Position numbers and translations under genes: made by a program. From Gyromitra esculenta (Eukaryota > Ascomycota > Pezizomycetes > Pezizales > Discinaceae): DNA of 64,000 nt. Each line of letters starts with the position of its first letter. Positions within the stretch are counted from its first letter, which is position 1. The stretch spans positions 827,149 to 891,148 of the forward strand of contig JBCAML010000004.1 of NCBI GenBank assembly GCA_038503075.1, in the 5' to 3' direction. Shown in pieces: positions 49,432 through 59,991 of the stretch. A model generated the notes under the pieces. It saw only the letters and a program-made list of their open reading frames with translations, was not told where the DNA came from and did no database searches.

Positions 49432-51206
49432 AACGTAAGCGCCATTAGAAGGATAGTGGCGATGAAGTAGTAGATCACTTCGTATGCCAATTTCACTCCG
49501 CCCTCCGAATTAAAACTGAAAAGCTGTATCCCGAAAAAGCTCTAGAAATACTTGAGCATTCTACTGAGGGATCGAGGTCTGCAATAGAGAGTGAAAACTT
49601 ACCGCTACGAACGAAGGAGGAAGATATATCATCGTGAAAATAGTGATAACCTTCGTAGACCTAGCATATTGAGTTCCCTTCTCGGAGAGTTTCAAAATTA
49701 TACTGTTTTCTCGCTGGGCAAACATATACGGTATCTTATATATAAGAAATGATAGGTATAGATTAGTAAGTCGTAACTGGGTATCAATGGTGTGATTTAA
49801 CATAGTACTTACAAGCGTAAATAAGCCGTCCGTGCGTCTTATGAGGTTCTCAACTCTGTTTTTGTGTTGGTCTGTCTGGAGGAATAGCTCCTCTAGGGAA
49901 AGATCAAATTTGTGAAATTCCATTTCATTCCCATAAGACTTTTGCCCTTCTCTTTAAATTATTTTAAGACCCTGTCTTAGCGAAGATATTTGGCCAGAAT
50001 TGATGTCAAGAGCATGTGATAGTTGGAGTAATTTGTCCTTGAGTTCTTGTATTTGCCGAGCATCATCGAACTCAACGAAAGCCTTGGTCGCCTATTGTGA
50101 TAGATATAGTTAATATCCACATCTGAAACTTCCGGTGCATGATCCTACTTTTTGGTTGAAAATTCTTTCTAGGTGATTTATGTAACCAGTCCAGCTCTGA
50201 AAAGCAGACTGCAAAGCTAAACGGTGAATTTCGAAATCGTGTCGCCTTTTCTTGGTATCTAGCTTTGCATCTTTTGCAGCTACCTCTTCAAGTCGGCGTG
50301 AAAAGTATTCCGAAGGCTGTAGAAAAATCCAAGCGGTACTGTTGCTGGTAGGATAGTATTTAGAATATACACCCATTTTCCCCATCACCCATTTGGATCG
50401 ATCTGGGTACGAATAGTCTTGGCGACATTTGGCATATTTTAGGTTGTAGCAGATCTCTACTAGTGCATAAGCAATGAGTCTCCCGGCAGTTAAGCGAATA
50501 TTGTGGCTTACCAAAAGCGCCAGGCCCGTTCTTTTCCGCCTTGGCCTCTTTCGTGATGTATTGTTTATATACTCCGAAGTCTTCATCTTCCTCTTGAGTT
50601 TTCTCACCGAACGTATGAAGAATGTCCAAAAAGCCGGGGTGAACCTTGAAGTGACTGAGGAGCTTTTTAAGGATGTTTTCGGAAATTAAAAGCTCCGAAA
50701 AGGAGTACAATGGTTGTATGGAGCTGTACTAGGGTTTAGAATGGAGCCATTGGGAAACGCAAAGGTCAACGTACAAAAATGTAGATGTCGATTGTGTGCC
50801 CTTCTATAAAAAGTCATATTAAAATATTTCTCATAGAATGAAAAGAAAATAGAATATTTAACCATTAAGTAGGCTTCAAGTTCAGCTAAGTTTTCTATGT
50901 CAGTGATATCATGCAATGGTTTGACTCCTTAACAGTCACGAATGTTAGTGTTATAATATATTTGGCACTTTAGATGACTATTGAGGATTTTAGCTAACCA
51001 CAAGGATCGAGCGAATGCCTTGAGGTTAACGCATGAATTTTTGTAGAGTCTCCTACAAGCCGCGATATGTCTCTGTGGAGACGGTCGTGGTACGTGTTCA
51101 AGTCAACTTCTGTAGCATCGTACCCGGACAAATTCAGAGGGTAGGTTTCCCATTCATGCAAGAAAATGTCTGGCTGGGGCACGCTTTGCTTTTTTTCGGA
51201 CGACAT
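49432..51206 (-). pseudogene. Decayed CorA-like transporter-domain gene
   Basis: Seven exons can be traced on the minus strand: 51206-50999, 50927-50863, 50802-50512, 50459-50149, 50091-49813, 49734-49604 (to 49603) and 49541-49432. All introns have GT...AG and usual length. The N-terminal soluble part (NLSGYDATEVDLNTYHDRLH, then LLSHFKVHPGFLDILHTFGE, then CYNLKYAK, AWIFLQPSE, YINHLERIF) is that of fungal CorA-like proteins. The end has two membrane segments, ITIFTMIYLPPSFVA and VIYYFIATILLMALTFGI, as in the CorA fold. Three lesions break it: TAG at 50731-50729, a frameshift near 49975-49995, and TAA at 49956-49954. Both stops could come from CAG or CAA by a C-to-T change. A functional ancestor would have been about 470 residues. 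Confidence 0.75.
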
Positions 51207-51719
51207 TTGCAGAGCACGGATGTTGAAGGTGTTGACCGTGGATGCCCAGATCTGCTGTTGGGATGCCGGGTAAATATAGTGATCCATACATGTAGTTACA
51301 CAAGTATATCTGGCGGAGTTCAAACTGGCGGCTTAGCACTCCATATCAGAAAACCCTGTTTGCAATCAGGCAAGACCACAATCACTCCGCAACGGAGTAT
51401 GGTACAGCCATTCGGTCACAAAAATATTCCAGAGATAAGAGGGCTTTAGAACTTAAATCGTAGATCTTAAGGCATACATAATTTAATGCGTGTTCTCACA
51501 GCTATGGTGCCGAATTACAAAGTGCCAACATTTTATTATGCCTTGCCATGCGCGCCCACAATTACGAGTGCAGTCTAGATTCAGTGGTTCTCCAAGACCA
51601 CAAGTTCATATCGCCGTAGCCTCCTCGGTCCCCGTGTCGCATATGCGGTAGCCCCCGGGCCAGTGTTTTACGGTAGCTCCACCCAACTTAACGATTGGGG
51701 ATGGAGCGTTTTTGGAGTT
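51207..51719. other. Promoter side of the CorA-like relic and spacer
   Basis: No gene supported. A 138-codon plus-strand frame at 51033-51449 is antisense to the CorA-like first exon and looks like its shadow. Confidence 0.5.
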
Positions 51720-52396
51720 CTATGATATCCTCCTGTAGCTATTGGCGTTAGAGTCACTACTCTTCATGGGGGTTAAGATATCAACTGAAACAGTCGCACC
51801 TTTGAGAGCTCTACCGGAACACTGATTCTCCAAGACGAAGCGTCCATTTCCTATTGCATCAACGTAGTTAGTTCTTGCGCTTTTCTGGATGCACTGAGGT
51901 GTACATAGATGAATTGTCTCGAACTACCTTAATTTTTATTGTTTGATCATCCGGCCATCTTTCTGTGAGGAACGCCTCAAGTACAATCCTCGTGATATAC
52001 CTTGACGAGATATTTTGTAGCACCATTGTGTTAATCTCAAGGCTTGATCGTGGCCTGAGGTAACGCCAGTCGGCTAGATTGATAGTCTGAATTCGAGGTT
52101 GGTATTGGGCCCAAGGCACATTAGGCGGACAACAGTATACGTAGGTTATTTGTGCGCGTCGTTTGAGATTTTTCTCAGCTGACAAGCGGGGAAATTCGAG
52201 GATAATCCATTAAGATCGGCACCTGCACTCGGAAGATCTTGTTGCCTGACTGCTTGCTTGGGGCAGTGAGGAAGGCTAGAAGGGAGAGTGTAGGTTGGCC
52301 AATCAGTCCGTTGGTATGGCTAGATGAGGGTGAATCGGAAAGCTTGCTGAAATTCTTGCTTGCTGTTCTAAAGAACTGAAGGTTGCGATGTATCAC
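51720..52396 (-). pseudogene. Decayed gene of an unrecognised fungal family
   Basis: Protein-like reading continues across three frames on the minus strand. These run FLTAPSKQSGNKIFRVQVPI to SPLVS; then SAEKNLKRRAQITYVYCCPP through QYQPRIQTINLADWRYLRPR and EKRKN; then YVDAIGNGRFVLENQCSGRA to a stop at 51722-51720. The first break is near 52178-52186. The second is an AACT AACT tandem duplication (51866-51873), which shifts the frame and makes a TAA. Joined content would be about 200 residues, mostly beta-like. I recognise no domain. The start codon is unknown, since the upstream frame opens without an ATG. Confidence 0.5.
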
Positions 52397-53086
52397 TTTT
52401 CAGCTTAGAAATCTGAACCCAGCGAAGTTCAATCTAGCGCTATGTACTATAGAGTAGCTTGTAATATGTATGGCGGAGGTATTAAGAAACATGAAATTTT
52501 CAACGAAGACCTTAATACTAAAACCCTAGTTTCTCGAATACTTACTTGCTATGTGGTGTACAGTAGATACTCGGTCTCATTGCTAAAACGTAGAGATAAA
52601 ATCCAATATCCAAACGTTTCGATTGTAGGTCCCTAAGAATTACTAATACAACAAACACGGGGGCACGATTTCATCTCACTTCGGCTCTGTTTCTAGATGT
52701 GGCACGCGTATTCTGAATCGAAGTGTAGACCACGACTTGGAGCAATTATTCCAACATCCACAATTAGCCGAACTGTCCAAGAAAAGCTAAAGTGTCTAGA
52801 ATTATAGTACTAAAGCTCTTTAGCTTTCTACAAGGCGTAAACATCAGTGGTTGTGGTGGAATAAAACCTCACTTTTGGCTGTAAAAAGCGCAAAATGAAA
52901 CCTTCTGAGATTTACTATGTCCGTGATGGAATATACGCAAGGGGATATTATACTATATATGACTCTCTGGGGAAATTGATGAATATATGACTCTTATCAG
53001 CGAAGATTCGATAGGAAATATCTCAAGAAGGATTATATATGTAGATATTGTGATGAAAAGAGTCTGGTATGAGGAGGGGCTGTTTT

Positions 53087-53388
53087 GCCCTGAACGAAGT
53101 GGAGGGTTGTGGGGGGTAAGGAAAGAATTAATCTCGATGCTGATTGGTCAATCGATCTGACCAGTAAATCTTGATTGCCACCCTCCAAGAACAAAGATGA
53201 GAGAACCCTAACCCAATATCAAGACTTCAAAAGCACTGTGTAGGAAGCCACCGCGAAGCGGTGGCCATAAGAGCGAGCTAGGAGGGATCGAACACCGTGA
53301 GGTCCCGACTACGAGCTTTTCACAGGCTTATTAAAGCTCAAGGTCCCCAATTCTCTGAGTACATAGGATATGGTTCTTCGTTCAGGGC
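53087..53388. mobile_element. Element with 13-bp perfect terminal inverted repeats
   Basis: GCCCTGAACGAAG (53087-53099) and CTTCGTTCAGGGC (53376-53388) are exact reverse complements. The interior carries a GC-rich hairpin GCCACCGC-GAA-GCGGTGGC (53247-53265). It has no coding capacity and no obvious target duplication. Confidence 0.5.
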
Positions 53389-54439
53389 ATACGACCCCTA
53401 CAGGGCGATGGGGCTAGGTCTACTACAGCTAAGGCATATCACTAGATAATGGATTGTTGGGGGGGTCGTCTCCAGTTTGTGACGTGCTTGGACAGAAGTG
53501 TCCCACATTGCGATTTGATTGGTCGGCATTTATGAGTGCGTGCGCCATACTTATACCTCATGTTCAAAAGAGTTATTCCTTATAAATACTGATTTACCAA
53601 TTCCATCAATTCCACCAGCCGTCGTCAACGATTTAACCAAATTTCAATGGAACTAGAACGTGCGCGTGCTGCTTCCTCTTTCCTAAGTGTTTTTGCTCAT
53701 CTACGATCCTACATGTAGTTCTCCGAAAATATATATAACCTCCGGATCGGACCCGCGTTTCGCATTGTTTATAATCTAAATCTTACCAAATTTCTCGCAA
53801 ATAACGGAATGAACCGGGCTGAGTTTGCAGCATGAGAATTACTGTTAGATTAGGGCGGCTCGATTACAATGAGTGAACAGGCATCAAGGCCTCAGTTTAT
53901 CCAAAATAGTAAAAGCACTACTGTGTCACCAGTAGTACTCTAGCCCAGATATTGGTATACCATGAGAACTTAGCCATAGCGGATAGTCTAGGCAGAGACT
54001 ACATGATAGAATAAATGTCATCATTGATGCAATTGACGCAGTGCCAACTTTAATACTCACATAGCATCTTAAAAAATTGTGTTTCCATCAGTTACGGTAG
54101 CCTCGTTCCTAGGTGGCAGGCGGAGTTTTGCGTGGGTGACGGGTTTGTGCAAAGCCGTTTTGAGCGCTTCTGGCGCCTCCATCCTGCCACCTAGTGCATT
54201 TGCTCCTGCAAACCCTCACGTAAAATTCGCCAAAATTCAAACTCGCTCAATTACTTGTGTTCTTTCAATTCAGAGTATATAGAGGGATGGTAATTAAACC
54301 TGATAACTAATTTTACTGTATGTTTCTTAGATCACGAAATAATAGCTGGTAGAGCAGGATTAAAACGCACCCATGTGCACGTGTGCTGTGGAGTGATTTG
54401 ATGTGCTCACTTGCGCATGCATATGCTGGCATGCGCTAA

Positions 54440-54830
54440 CATGCGGCCTAGGGATTCTTGGGCCTAGAAATCGATTTTTGATATCTATCTGACTGTGCAA
54501 GACCTCTTTGTATATGATATTGTACATATAATAAGTCAAAAACGAACGCCAAGGAGCGCCAAGGAGCGCCAAGAAAGCTATATACATCAAGCTTTGCTCC
54601 AGTCGGACCTCATACAGAGAAACAGATACCAATATTGATTCAGAGTACTGGATATATCTCTAATGCACTCTAAAATATTTATTTTGGCATTTATCGGCGC
54701 TTCTTGGCGCTTCTTGGGAGCTTCTCGGCACCGCTAGGCCTGCTAAAATACAATATCGTGTACAAAGAGGTCTCGTGCAGTCAGATAGATATCAAAAATT
54801 GATTTCTGGGCCCAAGAATCCCTAGACCTC
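54440..54830. mobile_element. Long palindromic (foldback) element
   Basis: The arm from 54447 (CCTAGGGATTCTTGGGCC...) returns as its reverse complement ending at 54825, and pairs over at least 85 bp. Differences in the aligned part are transitions (e.g. ATCGATTTTTG against ATCAATTTTTG). The inner parts hold GCGCCAAGGA repeats on the left and their counterpart GCGCTTCTTGG on the right, so nearly the whole 390 bp could fold on itself. Outer ends are not sharply defined. Confidence 0.6.
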
Positions 54831-55089
54831 ATGTTATAATTAGCACATGTTAACGAATGTCAGCATGTGAGTGCATGTGAGTGAAGTTTAATTGAAGTTC
54901 GAAGTCATTTTTGTGCTTAAAATCCTCATGTATCTACAGTCCAGCAGGGCTGTGCACAGCAAAATGATTTTATTCCTACCCCTATAAATACTCTAAGTTG
55001 AAAGAGCGCTGCGCAAGTAATTGGATACGTTTGACCAAATGCACCATGGCCAGGCGGCAGGATAGATTTTCTAAATAAAACTCCAAGTG

Positions 55090-55270
55090 ACCCACCAATT
55101 TGTTAAACAAGAGACCTAACCCAATAGTAATCATTTCTAGGCCAAGCTCCATGCACCTTGAGGTGCCGCGAGCGAGTTTTTTGCCTCTTATTAGGGCAAT
55201 TAGGTTTAAAACTCAAGGATTCGATGCTCTGAGCACATGCACGCTAGATATGGTTCTTCGTGACGTGCTC
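55090..55270 (+). repeat. Diverged partial copy of the 53.1-53.4 kb element
   Basis: It shares ordered blocks with 53200-53385: CCTAACCCAATA near the left, CTCAAGG in the middle, CTCTGAG, and ATATGGTTCTTCGT at the right. The copies are substantially diverged. Confidence 0.4.
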
Positions 55271-55886
55271 TAGGCTAGCAGGATCACGACCTGGAAGCCA
55301 ATTCACAGAAAGAGCTAAACCCGATTCGACCTAGGCTAAGATAATTTGCCGTATGTAGGTATTGATTGCTGGCTACTGCACTTGGTTGATGTGCTCTGAA
55401 CGGATATACAAAGAGTCATCGTAGAGTCGTCTCTAGATGTATGACGAAACTGCATATGTACATGTAGCTGTAGGGATGACAAATCTCTCAAAAAGCCAAA
55501 AATTAAAATTAATGAAATCACTGCTTTTCCTTTTTCGAGATATTAGGGGGACTGTGTTTACTTCCCATAGGTGTATCGACTTTTTCGAATTTTTTTTCTT
55601 CGAGCTCCGTTGGTTTTGAGCGAGATTCGCCGCGTCCCAGTCCCGTCGCACACCCAGGAGCAACTTTACAGGAATCTCGGTACTGACAATATTATACTTT
55701 TAGGGGCAGAAGCAACTAAATATAAGAAGGTAGACTATGGTGTCACATGTATCTCAAAACCTCAATTCCTAGCCTTGATATAAATTCAACACTCAAATCT
55801 TGATTAGCTCAGAAATCCAACCTATCTTCCTCAGTCATCCTAGGAGTCGAGAGAATCAAAAGAGTGATTTTCCCAACAGCTCCGCA

Positions 55887-58509
55887 ATGGCATCAATAAA
55901 CACTAGCCGTAATGCTGCCTATGAATCCCAGAGCCCCTCAAACCCACCTCACCCTCCCGCTATTAATCATTCTCAAAGGAATGCCACTCCCCATTCCTCT
56001 CGAAATGGGCATCTAATATCTCACCCCCCACTTACTGTCCACCCGTCTCAAATATCCGTCCAAAGAGCACCATACCGTCTATCAGAAGGACACGCTGCCA
56101 CGTCTGGTCTCTACGAGCTCTCCACAGGCAGTCCACTGAGGATGGCCGTTCGGCAGCCGTTAAACACAATTCCGTTGGAATACTATGAGATCCATCCAAC
56201 CATGCAATCATCAGAGAATAGAAGAATCGAATTTGAGAGAGGCTATTATGGCAGGCCTGCCGAAAACGGCTTTAGCCAGCGACCTCAAGGTGAAACTGGT
56301 GCACCACATGGAAATCAAAGTGCCCCTATACCATTTATCAGACCAAGACTTCTTAGACCTCAAGGTGTCAACAATAAAGATACCGTTTCTAACCTAGGGT
56401 TAATGACATTTAGAATGGAGCCCAGTGGCCAGTCGGCTATGATTATTAGACATTCAGAAGAGTTATTTCAACCGGGCCAGTTCGTGGGATATCAGTCGGA
56501 GCTTGCATCATGCTTTGGATCAAAAATGTGTCCCATCTGCCAAGAAGAATGGATTTGGAAAATATTTACTCCTGCAGAGATGGCTCTCTTGGATCCTAGT
56601 GGTGCCGAATGGGAAGTCGCTAGACTACCATGTGGGCACGTCTTCCATGGCGCCTGCCTAGCTGTTTGGTTTCACGAGATAAGTGCTGTGAGCCTACTTA
56701 TATTAAATGTTGCTGACATTTAATTTTCACGGAAGCCCTAGCTGCCCTTGCTGCAGAAGACAATACAGATTCCGTGAATATAGCTGGAGTGAAGCGTTTT
56801 GTTATGAAGGATGGCGTTTGAGGTATAATTGGCCGGGTGATCGTGAAGAAAGTAGTCCGGACGCCTACCTCAACGGACGTCCCCATTACCCCTCAATCTC
56901 AAGAAGAGTTTCTTTCACAATTCGAAGCCAGAGTGAGGAGCAGCCTGTGACACCCTATATATCAGAATCAGGGTCCCTTTTGTTGTCTCGCAGGAGAAAT
57001 CCAAGTTGGACAACGCTCTCTTCGTCCGGTGGGGGAACAATTTTAAGAAGAACAAGAAGAACATCTCGATATGTATCGGATACGCTTAATGCTTTAAGGG
57101 AGAGCTCTATGGTAGTTCTGCCAGAAGAGGTGATAGACAATTTTACAACAGAGCTAGGAGTAAGAGATCCCCAAGCCCTCACGCCGGATATGGTTTTGTA
57201 CGAACCAGAGTATTGGAACAGGTACGAGTTAGAATTAGGTGAAGAAGGTGAGGGAGGGGCTAGAGGCTACGAAAAATCGTTATCAAATGACGCCTCCTTC
57301 GGAAATGGAATGCCCTGGCCCCACTTAGAAGCCTACATGACTCTAGAGAATAATGCGGTTTTACGATCAGGAGATGGAGAAGCTAGATCCGAGGAAGCTT
57401 TTTCAAGACAATATCGCCCCATAAGCACCATGCAAAGAGAAACTGATCGTCATGTTGGCACATCCCAAGATATAAGTCATCCTGGAGAGGATGCTCCCCA
57501 GGGGCGTGATAATAATGTCCCTCTGAACGAACTTATTTGTCAATGGAACACGCAATCAACCATTAGTGACGTTCTGCGTGATTTCCACTGCATAGTTGCG
57601 TATGTACTCGAGGGGATGCAGCAATACGAAGCAGGGATGACACCATGGCCGCGTGTGGCACCAGTATTTGACCAGGGGACAAGAGATTTGAATGTAGAAG
57701 ATACAGAAGGGGGCATATCAATTACCAGCGCATCTCGTCGTGTTCTTTCGCTTCTTGAAAATACTGGTATTCCTCGGGCCGATTCCAGACATAGAGGTGT
57801 AGCCCCACAAGTTTCAAAGATTCCTCGACTTGTCAAGAAAGAGACTAGGATTGAAATGGCTCCAGATAGTCAAACAACCTATGCTCAAGAACGACATATA
57901 GTCGGGGATGTGGAATTGGGCATACCTGTGGTTAGTCCTGAAAAGCCAATGGTCAAACCTAGGATAGTGAATAGAATCCTTTCAGAGCGGCCAGAAAGCA
58001 TGGCAAACATCGAAGCCCGTTCGCCAAGGAATTTAAGCCGGTTAACTATGGGGGATAATGAAAGGACAAGTACCTCCCGCAGTCCAGATAAGAGAGGTGA
58101 TCTTCACCCACGAATTACAGATCTTGGACATCTGGAATCGAAGATTCCTATAATTTCACCGAGACTTGGTGAAAGCGGATTATCGAGTATGAATTCCGAG
58201 ATCTTGAGACGCAGACTTACTCCAAAGAGTGGGGGAAGCTCACCGATGAGAGGCCGGAGAGGGAAGCTAATGGCTGGGGAAATGCAAGCACCAATGGAAA
58301 TGTATTTCCCGAGAGGGAGAAGGATCGTGCGAGATAATAGTCCACTCGCTGGCAGACTTACTTTAGTTCAAACTAAACTGGACGATGCGATTTACCCTGA
58401 AGAGAAGAAAGTTGAGGAAGAGGTTGAGGAGGAGAACGTTTTAGAAGAGATGACAGAAAAGACAAAAGGTGATGGGCTAGACAAGGAAAATTTTCGTCCA
58501 GAGGGTTGA
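55887..58509 (+). CDS. RING-H2 finger protein, likely E3 ubiquitin ligase
   Basis: The first exon 55887-56687 encodes a Pro/Ser-rich N-terminus and the first six zinc ligands of a RING-H2 finger: MCPICQEEW, then LPCGHVFHGACLAVW. The second part begins at GSPSCPCCRRQYRF, supplying the last two Cys ligands, and continues 592 residues to 58509, mostly low-complexity with an acidic tail (KKVEEEVEEENVLEE). Together 859 residues. The donor GTGAGC at 56688 is good, but the frame-preserving junction at 56730/56731 ends in CAC, not AG. The only nearby AG (56734-56735) puts TAG in frame after one codon. So either splicing is non-canonical or the gene is truncated within the RING. The start ATG is at 55887; the frame is open further upstream without an ATG. 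Confidence 0.7.
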
Positions 58510-59991
58510 AAATATAGAAATACAACTGTTTAATTAGTTCTGATGCTGTGGCGCATATAAGGTAGGACTGGCAGGCTTAAGCCTTCCTTGGGCCGTAGCA
58601 GGTATCACTATATGGAATTCTAGTAATTGCATGGAAGAGGGAAGCGACTTGTCTTTGCGGGTACTCTAATTAGCTAACTTTAACTTAATCAACTAAAGCT
58701 TGCAAAATATAATTCTGTGCTTAACTATTCGATTGAGGTAGAGTTACGAATTTTGCCTCAAGGCCTTGGTTTTTTGGTGCAATCCTCTACTACACACAAA
58801 CACAGGAATAGCCCAAAAACCAAACGATCCCTTAATCAGTCCCGTTTTTCACACACTTTCAGTGAGGTTATTGACCGCAAAAACTAGCCAGAGGCCGGTG
58901 TCGCGACGGCCTTTTCTCTAAGGATTCTGTCAATAAAACAGTTGTCACAACGGATCCCACCCTTTCGCCACTTTTCTAGGAATAGCCCCGTTTGTGAAAA
59001 CGAACGAAGGAATATGAGGCCGCCTAACGTTGCTACCAAAACAGAGAGCGAGTTTAAGTAACATACCGTATGTACTGGGAGAATACGACCCGGTGCTACA
59101 CTTTTGCTAGGACCAGGAGGGTGTAGGTTGTGGCTTTGTGTGGCAGTAGACAACCCCGGGATAACGGCACAAGATGTAGATGTAATTAAAAAAAATTCAT
59201 CGAGGAACCAGGTGGTGGTGTGAGGATGCGCAAATGAAATTTACTTACTTACATGTACTTAGGTGGTGGTGTGAAGGAGTGGCACCGTTGACATGAGCCA
59301 CAGCCTACACCCTCTCGGCTCTAGCAAAAGTGTAGTGCCGGATCGTATTCTCCCAGTACATACGGTAATACGATCCTATTAACCAGCCTTAGATATCGCT
59401 TGGGAAAAAATCCCAGTATTCCAAACTACTTATTCGCCAGCGCATCTAGACTTAGCGAGTGACAAACCTCAGTAAACGGCATTACCCTCATTCCACCTTT
59501 CAAGCCTTTAGCATCAAGAAAGAAACCACTTCATTTTAAACAAAATCGACAACAGAAAAACTAACGACAAAGGAGAGGATCTCCGGGTATGCTGAATAGG
59601 GGGAACAAGCACCTCCAAAAAATTTACTGGAAAAATGTTCTAGACTGTGCGACTCTCCATCACAGAAAAAGAATTAGAGCACAGAAAAAAACTTCCATTT
59701 TCACAGATTCGAGAATACTCGAGATACTCAAAAGAAACCAAGGCCCCCAGTGCTTCAAGAACATATAATGACGATAGGGAAAAAGCCTTTTTATAACTAA
59801 CGCATACAGAACACTCCGGTACAATCCAGTCCAAGTCCAACATCGCCCGAAAACCCACCCCTCCCACCCCTCACCTTGATACCAAGCCAATCCCTATACC
59901 AGTATCAATTCCTAAACCGAACCACGAAACGCCGAAAAACACACATCCCCCCATATTACTAATGACGTCCCCCAGCCCAGTCTCTTAACCG
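58510..59991. other. Convergent 3' flanks with one mobile element
   Basis: 3' regions of the RING gene (+) and ATG11 (-). A TA-flanked element lies at 59066-59365. No gene supported; the minus-strand frames at 59640-59890 are overlapping and without domain signal. Confidence 0.55.
59066..59365. mobile_element. TA-flanked element with 70-bp inverted termini
   Basis: Arms 59066-59135 and 59296-59365 are reverse complements over 70 bp (outermost CCGTATGTACTGGGAGAATA). They have eight differences, all transitions. TA flanks at 59064-59065 and 59366-59367. The 300-bp element has no transposase frame. Its CCGTA ends resemble those of the 28090-28265 element (CCGTAGTA). Confidence 0.8.

Larger units (their letters stand above)
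52397..55886. other. Gene-poor, repeat-bearing region
   Basis: About 3.5 kb with no supported gene. It contains an inverted-repeat element at 53087-53388, a related partial copy at about 55090-55270, and a long palindromic element at about 54440-54830. A 12-bp inverted pair CTAGGTGGCAGG/CCTGCCACCTAG lies near 54107-54195. The last 100 bp lead into the RING gene. Confidence 0.55.

Noticed and set aside
50686..50760. Removing the TAG of the CorA-like gene as part of an intron ending CCCTAG
   Set aside because: The good GTACGT donor leaves the wrong phase, and the in-phase alternative would make a 42-nt intron, too short for this genome. A nonsense change is simpler.
51033..51449. 138-codon plus-strand frame
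   Set aside because: It lies antisense to the first exon of the CorA-like relic, whose minus-strand reading matches a known family; this frame is a shadow.
58884..59153. 89-codon minus-strand frame near the ATG11 3' flank
   Set aside because: It runs into the arm of the inverted-repeat element and has no protein-like continuation.
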